Assembly: GCA_000436795.1 (NCBI GenBank)
Contig: HF993266.1
Span: 1 to 32,261, forward strand
From: Bacteroides sp. CAG:1076
GTDB lineage: Bacteria > Bacteroidota > Bacteroidia > Bacteroidales > Bacteroidaceae
Direction of reading: 5' to 3'
Length of the DNA: 32,261 bases
The notes under the pieces are model-generated. The model did no database searches and had not been told where the DNA came from. It worked only from the letters and a program-made list of their open reading frames with translations. Below are positions 8,338-15,831 of this stretch, one piece after another (the first letter of the stretch is position 1; each line of letters starts with the position of its first letter). Both the position numbers and the translations under genes were made by a program.

Positions 8338-10449
8338 TTAATCGAAGAAATTCCATGACAGTCCGAATTTCAGCAAGCGAGGATTCAGCGGGTAGTGAGG
8401 AGCCAGGAAATAGCTCTTTTCTCCTTGTCCTTGAATCAGGTTGTACATGGCTATGAAGATACGTGTACGTTTCAGGTGGAGGTTGATATATCCGTTCAAC
8501 AGCGGGTAACCGCCCAGTTTGTAGCGGGTTTCTTTGTTCTGCAAATAAAATTGTCCGATAGCCGGAGCGTAATCGGGGGCATAATACTGTGTGAAATAAC
8601 GTACGTCTGCTCCCATTTCTATTTGCAGCACTTTCTTTGCCAAACCAAATTTGATATATAAATTGTGGTAGAGAGTCAGTTCCGGTAATGGTAGGACGTC
8701 CTGATTGCTCGATTTCTGATAAGTTATCTCATTGTCGAGATGGAAGATACCCAACTTGAAATCTTGTCTCAGAGCCGCACTGAAGACCTGTATGTTGCCA
8801 GAGTTCTGTCTTACAGCCACGTCGTTCTTGTAAGTCGTGACTTCTTTATCTGAAGACGTTTCTGTATATTTAACAGAGGTATTATCCAGGTACGTATAGT
8901 TCTTGATATTTTCTACTCCGGCTTTAAGCTGGGTTTTCCAGCGGTCAACGCTCAGCTTTCCTTCGAGGCGGGTACGCATGATTTTAGACAAATCGTCATT
9001 ATCCCACCAGTAATGTTTGGAATGGAAATGTCTGTAGTAGAAAATTGGGTTCAGGTTTTTGATATAAGCATTGGCTTCCAGACGTACCGTATCACTGAAC
9101 AGGCGGAAGTTCAGGTCGCCTTTACCTTGTATTTGAAATTGTCCGGCATCTTCTCCCACAAGGGCGATTTCTCCCATTACATTATAATGCAGAGTCTGTC
9201 CCTGTTCCTTGATAAGCTGTCCACCTACCGAAATTGTGTTTTCCACATAATCGGTGGGTATGCGCTGACCCGGAGTTCGTGCAATAGTATCGGTCATGGT
9301 AAAGCGTCTGTATTCGTGACTCATGAATGCCGTAAGTCCCGCCTTCGCCCATTTGTTGAATCCTTCACGCAACGATATACCGAAAGTGTTCTTTACAGCC
9401 AGTTGTTCTGTTTTGTCACGCTGTACATCCGTCAGGTAATTGTTCTGGAAATATTGCTGGTTTTGAGTTTCGTCGTATGAAATGTATTGACGGCGGTTAA
9501 TGTCTACCTTGAGGGTGTGCAGGAAGCTTGTCACAGGTACAAAAACTTCTGTGTTGACTGTATCTTTGGCATCCGGATTCTCACGGTAGAATCCCACGTT
9601 ATAACGGTGAGTCAGAAAAGCGTGGTAACCGGTGTTGTGGTTCCATACTTGCGACAAGTTAGTAGGAATTTCATCATTGGCATATACCTTTCCGCCTTCC
9701 GCCATATCCAGCGGACGGGTAACATATCGGTCGTCCACGATACCTCCGTTCTCGGCAACCTTCAGGTTGTCGTTGATGAAACTGAAATGCATGTTGTATT
9801 TATCGCCGAGATAGTAGGCAAAAAGATCTCCGTTGAATAAGGCTGTAGACTGGTTCATGTATTTTCCGCGTCCATACACATAGTCAATATTGAATCCAAA
9901 TCCCAATCTTTTGTTGGCATTGACGGCAAAATAAGCCTTGAAACGCTCTTCTCCGTCAGAGCTTCCTCCTTGTTTGTAATAGGTAAGATTTGTAAAGGGG
10001 GACTTGGTGTTGGTATATACCACGTCTTCCGGTTCGATGACGGTAAAGTCGTAAGGGTCGAGAAAAAAGAATTGTTCGGGGTCTTTCCGTTCGAAAAAGA
10101 TATGTGAAATACGTGGAGAACCCAGATTACCCAAATAAGTATAATGACCGGTTGGCCCTCCAGTATCATTTGTGTTCTGGAAATCATGCTGCAAGGTATC
10201 CACCGGAACTTCAGTCATGTTGCCGAACTGACGGTCTATTTTCCAGCAGGACAATCCGATAGGAATAGTGCTGGCATCAATCACAGAGGTTGTGTCAATC
10301 GGGTTTCCGTTACGGTCGTACAGATTGCTGTCTACTCCCGAAGCAGAACTACCAAACTGTCCCGTAAACTGACTTTGCTGATAGGTGTTTTGAGCGGAAA
10401 TCGTACCGCAAATCAGTAATATTGTTACTATAAAAAATATCTTCCTCAT
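8338..10449 (-). CDS. Putative outer-membrane porin (Porin_10 type)
   Basis: A 703-residue exported protein (signal MRKIFFIVTILLICGTISAQ). The mature N-terminus contains GLSCWKIDRQFGN and ISHIFFERKDPEQFFFLDPYD, followed by a large region of alternating strands with many aromatic residues and a C-terminal LLKFGLSWNFFD that fits a barrel closing strand. This matches the Bacteroidetes putative porin family I know as Porin_10. The pore substrate is unknown. It is the first gene of the leftward operon porin, solute-binding-like, Gfo/Idh, DUF4421. The -7 element at 10458-10465 leaves almost no leader before this start codon, yet no later Met preserves the signal peptide, so the start is kept. Confidence 0.86.
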   Translation of the reverse strand: MRKIFFIVTILLICGTISAQNTYQQSQFTGQFGSSASGVDSNLYDRNGNPIDTTSVIDASTIPIGLSCWKIDRQFGNMTEVPVDTLQHDFQNTNDTGGPTGHYTYLGNLGSPRISHIFFERKDPEQFFFLDPYDFTVIEPEDVVYTNTKSPFTNLTYYKQGGSSDGEERFKAYFAVNANKRLGFGFNIDYVYGRGKYMNQSTALFNGDLFAYYLGDKYNMHFSFINDNLKVAENGGIVDDRYVTRPLDMAEGGKVYANDEIPTNLSQVWNHNTGYHAFLTHRYNVGFYRENPDAKDTVNTEVFVPVTSFLHTLKVDINRRQYISYDETQNQQYFQNNYLTDVQRDKTEQLAVKNTFGISLREGFNKWAKAGLTAFMSHEYRRFTMTDTIARTPGQRIPTDYVENTISVGGQLIKEQGQTLHYNVMGEIALVGEDAGQFQIQGKGDLNFRLFSDTVRLEANAYIKNLNPIFYYRHFHSKHYWWDNDDLSKIMRTRLEGKLSVDRWKTQLKAGVENIKNYTYLDNTSVKYTETSSDKEVTTYKNDVAVRQNSGNIQVFSAALRQDFKLGIFHLDNEITYQKSSNQDVLPLPELTLYHNLYIKFGLAKKVLQIEMGADVRYFTQYYAPDYAPAIGQFYLQNKETRYKLGGYPLLNGYINLHLKRTRIFIAMYNLIQGQGEKSYFLAPHYPLNPRLLKFGLSWNFFD

Positions 10450-10457
10450 AATGGGGG

Positions 10458-10465
10458 CAAAGATA
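10458..10465 (-). promoter_or_regulatory. -7 promoter element upstream of the porin operon
   Basis: The minus strand reads TATCTTTG, a full TAnnTTTG match, but it ends only 8 nt before the start codon. The -33 region is poor (TTTC). If used, the mRNA would be nearly leaderless. Confidence 0.5.
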
Positions 10466-10510
10466 CAATTTAAAAACGAAAGAAACCGTGTGCAAAGTGC
10501 AAAAATACGA

Positions 10511-10573
10511 GAAGATATCTATTGATACAGAGGCGTGCGGAATATCTTCTTGCTGAAAAAATCCGTACGCCTC
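10511..10573 (-). terminator. Hairpin with alternative pairing downstream of the oxidoreductase operon
   Basis: GAGGCGTGCGGA (10530-10541) pairs with TCCGTACGCCTC (10562-10573) with one G-T position. GAAGATAT (10511-10518) can instead pair with ATATCTTC (10542-10549), which lies in the loop of the first stem. It follows the stop codon of the gamma-subunit gene on the minus strand, so termination is the likeliest role, but no uridine tract directly follows the first stem. Confidence 0.5.
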
Positions 10574-10606
10574 TCTCATGTCTTGGTATGATATGGATAA
10601 TTCCTG

Positions 10607-11152
10607 TTATTTTACTTCTTTGATGATGTCCATACCAATATGAATAGCCTCTTCATTCATCGGTATCAGATGATGATGGCGTTCGGGCAGTGTTTTGCGC
10701 AGTGCCTTGATGACGCTTTCAATAGAAACAATCGGGCGGATTTTCAATAAGCCACCCAGTACGATCATATTGAATGTTTTTGCCATTTTCCGTTCGTTGG
10801 CTTCATCCATGGCATCAATGCGATATACATGAATGTCCTTGCGTGTCGGTGGATTGATGATGCCATAGCCATCGTAAATAAGTACGCCGCCGGGTTTCAC
10901 CTTGTTTTCGAACTTGGCAAGCGAAGGCTGGTTCAAGATAATGGCTGTATCGTATTTGCTTAGAATAGGAGAGGAAATGCGTTCGTCACTGATGATGACG
11001 GTCACGTTGGCCGTACCTCCTCGTTGTTCGGGACCATAGGCAGGCATCCAAGTGACTTCCTTGTCTTCCATCAGTCCTGAATAAGCCAGGATTTTACCCA
11101 TCGACAATACACCTTGTCCGCCGAATCCTGCTATAATGATTTCTTCTTTCAT
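10607..11152 (-). CDS. 2-oxoacid:ferredoxin oxidoreductase, gamma subunit
   Basis: A 181-residue cytoplasmic protein matching the gamma domain of pyruvate/2-oxoglutarate/2-oxoisovalerate ferredoxin oxidoreductases. It opens with IIIAGFGGQGVLSMGK (about 5-20), carries YGPEQRGGTANV (39-50) and continues with a TAIILNQPSL segment, all typical. The complex oxidatively decarboxylates 2-oxoacids to acyl-CoA using CoA and thiamine diphosphate and passes electrons to ferredoxin, or runs in reverse. It is the last gene of the operon, 22 nt after the beta subunit. Substrate choice (2-oxoglutarate versus branched-chain 2-oxoacids) cannot be settled from this sequence. Confidence 0.92.
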   Translation of the reverse strand: MKEEIIIAGFGGQGVLSMGKILAYSGLMEDKEVTWMPAYGPEQRGGTANVTVIISDERISSPILSKYDTAIILNQPSLAKFENKVKPGGVLIYDGYGIINPPTRKDIHVYRIDAMDEANERKMAKTFNMIVLGGLLKIRPIVSIESVIKALRKTLPERHHHLIPMNEEAIHIGMDIIKEVK

Positions 11153-11174
11153 GATAGTTCTTTTTTTGATGATT

Positions 11175-11951
11175 TTATTTGTTATCTCCGCTTGTGTCTT
11201 TCAAGTCGCCCAGCGGGTAGAACGGGAACATGTTTTCTTCCATCCATTTGTTGGCTGCTTCGGGTGTCATTTTCCATCCAGAGTTACATGTAGATACGAT
11301 TTCCACCAAGTTTGAGCCTTTTCCCTGCATGCTGTTTTCGAAAGCCTTGCGGATTGCTTTTTTAGCCTTGCGGATAGCTGCTACCGTATGAACTGCCTGA
11401 CGGGTAACGTAGCACGTTCCTTGCAAGGTTGCTGCTATTTCTGTCATCTTCAAAGGATATCCGTGTATTTCCGGATTTCGTCCGTAAGGACAGGTGGCTG
11501 TTTTCATTCCTATCAGTGTAGTAGGAGCCATTTGTCCTCCTGTCATGCCATATATCGCATTGTTGATGAAAATGATAGCTATATTATCTCCACGGTTCAG
11601 GGCGTGGATTGTTTCTGCTGTACCAATACATGCCAGGTCACCATCTCCCTGATAAGTAAATACCAGTCGGTCCGGCCACAAACGTTTGATGGCTCCGGCA
11701 AGAGCAGGTGCACGTCCGTGAGCGGCTTCCAGACAGTCAACATCGAGGTAGTTATACATAAATACGGCACATCCTACCGGGCTGATACCGATAGTTTTCT
11801 CTTCCATGCCCATTTCTTCTATAACTTCAGCTATCAGTTTGTGAACTACTCCATGGCTACATCCCGGGCAGTAGTGCATTGGATTATCATTCAATAAACG
11901 AGGCTTCTGGTAAACCAGATTCTCGGGCTTCATTATATCTTCTTTTGTCAT
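11175..11951 (-). CDS. 2-oxoacid:ferredoxin oxidoreductase, beta subunit (thiamine diphosphate binding)
   Basis: A 258-residue protein. The N-terminal HYCPGCSHG gives Cys28 and Cys31, with Cys61 in PVGCAVF as a further candidate iron-sulfur ligand. The thiamine diphosphate/Mg motif starts at GDGD (102-105) and ends at INNAIYGMTGGQ (129-140), as in KorB/VorA-type beta subunits. The chosen start has an unusually strong ribosome-binding site for this phylum, 6 nt upstream. A Met at codon 7 is a possible alternative, but the SD favours the first. It lies between the 58-aa membrane protein gene (21-nt gap) and the gamma subunit gene (22-nt gap). It forms the catalytic centre together with the alpha subunit. 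Confidence 0.94.
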   Translation of the reverse strand: MTKEDIMKPENLVYQKPRLLNDNPMHYCPGCSHGVVHKLIAEVIEEMGMEEKTIGISPVGCAVFMYNYLDVDCLEAAHGRAPALAGAIKRLWPDRLVFTYQGDGDLACIGTAETIHALNRGDNIAIIFINNAIYGMTGGQMAPTTLIGMKTATCPYGRNPEIHGYPLKMTEIAATLQGTCYVTRQAVHTVAAIRKAKKAIRKAFENSMQGKGSNLVEIVSTCNSGWKMTPEAANKWMEENMFPFYPLGDLKDTSGDNK

Positions 11952-11957
11952 AAATAT

Positions 11958-11966
11958 CTCCTCCTT
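11958..11966 (-). promoter_or_regulatory. Strong ribosome-binding site of the beta-subunit gene
   Basis: The minus strand reads AAGGAGGAG, 6 nt before the ATG at 11951. Such a near-perfect Shine-Dalgarno is uncommon in Bacteroidales and fixes this start. Confidence 0.75.
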
Positions 11967-11972
11967 GTCGGG

Positions 11973-12149
11973 TTAGCGTAGAAAGAAACGGAACACAAAT
12001 TCCATCATCTTTATAAACAGCGATGCGCCGCACACATAAAAGAAAATGGTTTTATCATCTCCCAATGAAAAATACAGAATGAAAGAAGCTACGGCTCCTA
12101 TCATAAATATTACATTGAGTACGGTTCTGATCTGATCTATATTGCCCAT
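11973..12149 (-). CDS. Small 58-aa membrane protein inside the oxidoreductase operon
   Basis: An ATG at 12149 opens a 58-codon frame ending in TAA at 11973-11975. The protein starts MGNIDQIRTVLNVIFMIGAV and has two hydrophobic segments, about residues 10-29 (VLNVIFMIGAVASFILYFSL) and 35-46 (IFFYVCGASLFI), separated by a short GDDKT turn. It ends with basic and aromatic residues (EFVFRFFLR), so two membrane passes are likely. It sits 7 nt after the alpha-subunit stop codon and 21 nt before the beta-subunit start, so it fills the gap exactly and must be co-transcribed. I do not recognise a named family. A role in membrane attachment of the complex is a guess. The frame is real by position, length fit and composition. 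Confidence 0.75.
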   Translation of the reverse strand: MGNIDQIRTVLNVIFMIGAVASFILYFSLGDDKTIFFYVCGASLFIKMMEFVFRFFLR

Positions 12150-12156
12150 AAGTTTC

Positions 12157-13239
12157 TTACTTATTAATGATTTTTTCTTTTAACGCATCGATAACTTCGT
12201 CTGGATCGGGGACGATACCTCCCAGGCGTCCGAAATGTTCGACGGGGACACTGCATTTTACAGCCAGCTCTACGTCTTCAATCATTTGTCCGCTATTCAA
12301 TTCCACAACAAGGATGCCTTTTATATTTTTAGCTCTTTCGGCTAATGGCTTACTTGGGAACGGCCATAAGGTAATAGGACGGAACAATCCGACTTTGATA
12401 CCCTCTTCGCGTGCATGCTCCATTGACTTTTGTGCGATACGTGCACATGATCCGAATGCCACGATCAGATATTCTGCATCCTCGCAGTCTATTTCTTCGT
12501 AGCGAACTTCCTTAGCCTCGATTTCTGCATATTTTTCCTGCAGGTGAAGATTTCGTTTTTCCATTACAGCAGGATCAAGTTCCAGCGAAGTGATGATATT
12601 GGGCTTACGTCCCTTGCATCCGGTTGCAGCCCATGGACACTGTGCAATGATTTCTTCTTCCGTACGTCGTGGGCGAGGAGCTGGAAGGACTACCTTTTCC
12701 ATCATCTGACCGATAACTCCATCGGCGAGAATCATTGCCGGATTGCGATATTTGAAAGCCAGTTCGAAAGCCAGACCCACAAAGTCGGCCATTTCCTGAA
12801 CCGAAGCCGGCGCCAGCGCTATCAGATGATAGTCACCGTGTCCACCACCTTTTGTTGTCTGGAAATAATCAGCCTGACTGGGCTGGATGGTTCCCAGTCC
12901 CGGACCTCCACGCATAACGTTTACTACCAGACAGGGCAATTCTGCACCTGCAATGTATGAAATACCTTCCTGTTTCAGGCTGACACCCGGACTGGAAGAT
13001 GAAGTCATAACCATTTTACCGCTTCCGGCACCTCCATATACCATATTAATTGCTGCAACTTCACTTTCGGCCTGCAAAACCACCATACCGGTAGTTTCCC
13101 ACGGCTTCTGTTCGGCAAGAGTTTCCAATACTTCTGATTGGGGAGTGATAGGGTAACCGAAGTATCCATCTACACCGATGCGGATAGCCGCATGGGCAAT
13201 GGCTTCGTTTCCTTTCATTAGAACTACTTCTTCTGCCAT
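12157..13239 (-). CDS. vorB: 2-oxoacid:ferredoxin oxidoreductase, alpha subunit (VorB/KorA type)
   Basis: A 360-residue protein covering the pyrimidine-binding and transketolase C-like domains. Motifs include MKGNEAIAHAAIRIG, GYPITPQSE (28-36), the SSSSPGVSLKQEG loop and GPGLGTIQPSQADYFQ with TKGGGHGDYH, all characteristic of KorA/VorB alpha subunits. Bacteroides copies are commonly named 3-methyl-2-oxobutanoate dehydrogenase subunit VorB, which is why that symbol is used; 2-oxoglutarate as substrate remains possible. The order ferredoxin, alpha, small membrane protein, beta, gamma agrees with a four-subunit enzyme whose delta subunit is the preceding ferredoxin gene (34-nt gap). Confidence 0.92.
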   Translation of the reverse strand: MAEEVVLMKGNEAIAHAAIRIGVDGYFGYPITPQSEVLETLAEQKPWETTGMVVLQAESEVAAINMVYGGAGSGKMVMTSSSSPGVSLKQEGISYIAGAELPCLVVNVMRGGPGLGTIQPSQADYFQTTKGGGHGDYHLIALAPASVQEMADFVGLAFELAFKYRNPAMILADGVIGQMMEKVVLPAPRPRRTEEEIIAQCPWAATGCKGRKPNIITSLELDPAVMEKRNLHLQEKYAEIEAKEVRYEEIDCEDAEYLIVAFGSCARIAQKSMEHAREEGIKVGLFRPITLWPFPSKPLAERAKNIKGILVVELNSGQMIEDVELAVKCSVPVEHFGRLGGIVPDPDEVIDALKEKIINK

Positions 13240-13273
13240 AATTTTGATTGTTTAGCTTATAAGCACTTAAAAA

Positions 13274-13504
13274 TTATTCTTCACATTTTGCTCTATATAC
13301 GGTCAAGCAGCCGTCTGGGCATACAATTGCACACGAAGAGCATCCGTTGCAGGTATCTTCTACAACCTGTTGAACGTAATTATATCCTTTTTGATTTACT
13401 TTGGCGGTGAGCGACAGTACGTGTAACGGGCAGGCTACCACGCACAGGTTGCACCCTTTGCAGCGTTCTGTATTCACTACAACTACACCTTTCATTTTAG
13501 CCAT
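13274..13504 (-). CDS. 2[4Fe-4S] ferredoxin, delta subunit of the oxidoreductase
   Basis: A 76-residue protein with two complete 4Fe-4S motifs of the CxxCxxCxxxCP type: Cys15, 18, 21, 25 and Cys52, 55, 58, 62. It should be the electron-transfer (delta) subunit that carries electrons from the thiamine diphosphate centre. It is encoded 12 nt after the TPR protein gene and 34 nt before the alpha subunit, in the usual order for KOR/VOR operons. Confidence 0.93.
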   Translation of the reverse strand: MAKMKGVVVVNTERCKGCNLCVVACPLHVLSLTAKVNQKGYNYVQQVVEDTCNGCSSCAIVCPDGCLTVYRAKCEE

Positions 13505-13516
13505 AAGTCGATTATC

Positions 13517-13795
13517 TTATTGATTAAACATATCTTTATTATAAAAATTGAGAATATCCATCACCATATTTCGGGCTTCTGCTGCCGGACTCTCCGGATT
13601 CAGTGCAATGGCTTCCTGATAATTGTTCAGCGCCCCTTGCCAGTCACCTTTTTTCCGGAAAGCATTCCCTAATAAATAATACGCTTCGGATGCGTATTCT
13701 GGGTTTTGATTGATGAATTGATTCAATTGGTCGATTGCGTGATCTGTAGAGCCCTCGGCGATTAAATTCTTTATATCTTTCAGCTTTTCGGTCAT
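13517..13795 (-). CDS. Small TPR-repeat protein, first gene of the oxidoreductase operon
   Basis: A 92-residue helical protein. The segment SEAYYLLGNAFRKKGDWQGALNNYQEAIALNP is a clear TPR unit; a weaker helical pair precedes it (LKDIKNLIAEGSTDHAIDQL). TPRs mediate protein contacts, so an assembly or docking role for the oxidoreductase can be suggested but not shown. The frame is open up to 13822, but a TAnnTTTG promoter at 13820-13827 places transcription start inside that extension, so the start MTEKLKD at 13795 is chosen. It is cytoplasmic and lies 12 nt before the ferredoxin gene. Confidence 0.85.
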   Translation of the reverse strand: MTEKLKDIKNLIAEGSTDHAIDQLNQFINQNPEYASEAYYLLGNAFRKKGDWQGALNNYQEAIALNPESPAAEARNMVMDILNFYNKDMFNQ

Positions 13796-13819
13796 GATTA
13801 TGAATTTATAGTATACCCA

Positions 13820-13827
13820 CAAAGATA
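13820..13827 (-). promoter_or_regulatory. Promoter -7 element of the 2-oxoacid oxidoreductase operon
   Basis: The minus strand reads TATCTTTG (TAnnTTTG). The -33 region has no clear TTTG. The expected start lies about 20 nt before the TPR gene's ATG, which supports the short form of that protein. Confidence 0.65.
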
Positions 13828-14168
13828 AAGTTTATTTTCAATCGAATAGGAATTTTAGGCAATTATTTCCTCCAAATAGATGAAAAAATTTTTTTCTCTT
13901 TTGTGCAATTTGTTGATTGTAAATTGTTTATTGGTATGTTCAAAATGTTTCATTTGAAAAAGTTGTTTGTTTAATTATATAAGCGTTTTTCGGAAATATA
14001 GTGGCGATTTGATGTGCTTTGCTGCACAATATTCTAATCTTTATGCAGGATATAGATTCGTTTTTTTGCAAAAAATTATATTGCGGCATTGAAGAAACAA
14101 GGGCATCTCTATATTATTCGGGAATATATATTTACTTTAATGAAGTCGTTTAGTGTCTAATTATTTTA
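13828..14168. other. AT-rich intergenic region, no gene seen
   Basis: About 340 bp of very AT-rich DNA with runs of A and T between two divergent transcription units. I see no open frame with coding character, no tRNA and no strong hairpin. It probably only separates the two promoters; an upstream regulator site cannot be excluded. Confidence 0.5.
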
Positions 14169-14176
14169 TATATTTG
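14169..14176 (+). promoter_or_regulatory. -7 promoter element of the glycosidase-like lipoprotein gene
   Basis: TATATTTG matches TAnnTTTG and lies 38 nt before the ATG. The -33 element is not convincing. Confidence 0.5.
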
Positions 14177-14214
14177 CTGATTATAATGTTTTTTATTAAT
14201 AAATAATCGAATTT

Positions 14215-15327
14215 ATGAAAATCAAGTTGTTGTTAGCTGCCACAGTTGCATGCGTATTGGGCTTTTCTTCATGCTCAAATGAATCAGTGAAAACTATCCC
14301 TGTGTATGGTTGGCAAGGAGAAGGAGAGGAAGCTACAGAGGCATCTATCCAGTCCGATTTCCAGAAATGGAAAGATCACGGTTTGGTAGGTATATGTTAC
14401 AATGCGGGTGGTTTCAATGTGGAGAAACACGCTCGTGCGGCAAAAATAGCTCATGCTACTGGGCTGGAGTACCATGCATGGATTCCTGCCATGCTGAAAG
14501 GAGATGCTGATTCTACATGGTATGCAGTAAACCGTAAAGGAGAGTCGGCATATTCTGTGCAGGCATATGTTCCTTATTATAAATGTATGTGTCCGAATAA
14601 TCCGGATGTAATCAATTACCTGGTTACCGAATATAGCAAGATAGCAGAAATACCGGATGTAGATTTTGTTCATTTGGATTATATCCGCTATGTAGATGTA
14701 ATTCTGGCTCGCGGCCTTTGGGAAAAATACGGTTTGGTGATGAATGAAGAGTATCCTACAGCCGATTATTGTTACTGCGACAAGTGTGTAGCCGATTTCA
14801 AGGCTGAAAGTGGTATAGATATCAAGGCTGTGGAAGATCCTTCTACTTGCGAGGAATGGAAGCAGTTCCGTTATAACCGCATTACCAATCTGGTGAATAA
14901 GATTGCGGCTGCGGTTCACGCAAAAGGTAAAAAAGTCAGTGCTGCTGTATTCCCGGGGCCTGATTCTTATGCAAAGAAACTGGTTCGTCAGGAATGGAAC
15001 AAATGGGATATCGATGCGTTTTTCCCGATGAATTACAATGACTTTTATTTGGAACCAGCTTCTTGGGTAGGAGAAATAACCAAAGAAGAAGTGACTTCCG
15101 TAAACGGTAAAAAGCCTGTTTACAGTGGTCTCTTCATTTGTCATGACTGGCAGAACAAGGCTAATATTAAAGATCCGGAAGGTCACGGTCTGACACCTTC
15201 TGAAATTGGTGAAGCTGTTCGTGGTTCGATTGAAGCCGGAGCTGCCGGAGTTGCATTGTTTACTCCTGCCAACATGACGGACGAGCATTGGGCTGAGCTT
15301 GATAAAGCGATTCAGGTAAAACGTTGA
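14215..15327 (+). CDS. Lipoprotein with a glycoside-hydrolase-like TIM barrel
   Basis: A 370-residue protein with a lipobox ending at Cys20 (GFSSC), so it is anchored in the envelope. The body reads as a TIM barrel: IPVYGWQG, a GLVGICYNAGG strand, YHAWIPAM, then VDFVHLDYIRYVDV, and later KKVSAAVFPGPDSY, IDAFFPMNYNDF, KPVYSGLFICHD and AAGVALFTPANM. The HLDYIRY strand and the overall layout resemble the GHL10/DUF187 group of putative glycosyl hydrolases, where an Asp at this strand is thought to be functional. The CYCDKC segment also occurs in this group. The substrate is unknown. It stands alone, with no SusC/SusD pair nearby, and ends at a clear terminator. General fold fairly sure, activity not. 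Confidence 0.78.
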   Translation: MKIKLLLAATVACVLGFSSCSNESVKTIPVYGWQGEGEEATEASIQSDFQKWKDHGLVGICYNAGGFNVEKHARAAKIAHATGLEYHAWIPAMLKGDADSTWYAVNRKGESAYSVQAYVPYYKCMCPNNPDVINYLVTEYSKIAEIPDVDFVHLDYIRYVDVILARGLWEKYGLVMNEEYPTADYCYCDKCVADFKAESGIDIKAVEDPSTCEEWKQFRYNRITNLVNKIAAAVHAKGKKVSAAVFPGPDSYAKKLVRQEWNKWDIDAFFPMNYNDFYLEPASWVGEITKEEVTSVNGKKPVYSGLFICHDWQNKANIKDPEGHGLTPSEIGEAVRGSIEAGAAGVALFTPANMTDEHWAELDKAIQVKR

Positions 15328-15368
15328 TGTAGTTGTATCAGACTATACAAAAGAATAATTGAAAATGG

Positions 15369-15412
15369 AATCTCCTTCGGATTTAAAAAAAGTCCGGAGG
15401 AGATTTTATTTT
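15369..15412 (+). terminator. Terminator after the lipoprotein gene
   Basis: AATCTCCTTCGGA (15369-15381) pairs with 15393-15405 with a single G-T position, loop of 11 nt, followed by TTATTTTTAT. Confidence 0.85.
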
Positions 15413-15480
15413 TATATATGGTTTGATTGAGCAGTTCGTGTTACGTTTTCCCTAAGAATATAATGTTTAACAGCAGTGGG

Positions 15481-15546
15481 GCGATTGCCTGACTATAATG
15501 AATCGCTATCTTCACCATAGTGAGGCGATCGCTTCACTATAGTGAA
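15481..15546. repeat. Three imperfect 22-bp tandem repeats rich in palindromes
   Basis: Three back-to-back 22-bp units lie at 15481-15502, 15503-15524 and 15525-15546. Each follows the plan of a GCGATnGC-like part followed by a TTCACTATAGTGAA-like part. In the third unit both parts are perfect palindromes (GCGATCGC and TTCACTATAGTGAA). They lie in the 504-bp intergenic region between a terminator and the NfnAB promoter; the rest of that region shows no gene. There are no spacers, so it is not a CRISPR array. Function unknown. Confidence 0.8.
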
Positions 15547-15753
15547 ATGATTTGTATATGCGGAAGATTCACAATCCTATGAGGTAATGGAATAAAATAG
15601 GATAAGGTAGTTCCTTTACGTATCATTTCTATAAAAATACCATTTGGTCTGTTTGTAATATATCATGCATTCATCGTTATTGTAAGTTTGGGGCAAAACA
15701 AGAAGGGTATAAGACAAAAATATAAGACAGAATTTGTGAATTTAGGAATTTCT

Positions 15754-15784
15754 TTTGGTATTATTTTATTTAGTGATAACTTTG
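15754..15784 (+). promoter_or_regulatory. Consensus sigma-ABfr promoter of the NfnAB-like gene
   Basis: TTTG at 15754-15757, a 19-nt spacer and TAACTTTG at 15777-15784 match both consensus elements. The leader to the ATG at 15832 is about 40 nt and ends with an ACGAGGA sequence just before the start. Confidence 0.88.
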
Positions 15785-15831
15785 CAAAAGACAATAAATT
15801 GCAAAAAATAACTAACTTATAGTACGAGGAA

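Noticed and set aside
14284..15288. A 334-codon open frame antisense to the lipoprotein gene
   Set aside because: Full overlap with a convincing lipoprotein, and no signal or domain of its own.
15481..15546. CRISPR-like array
   Set aside because: The 22-bp units are directly adjacent without spacers, and no cas gene is nearby.
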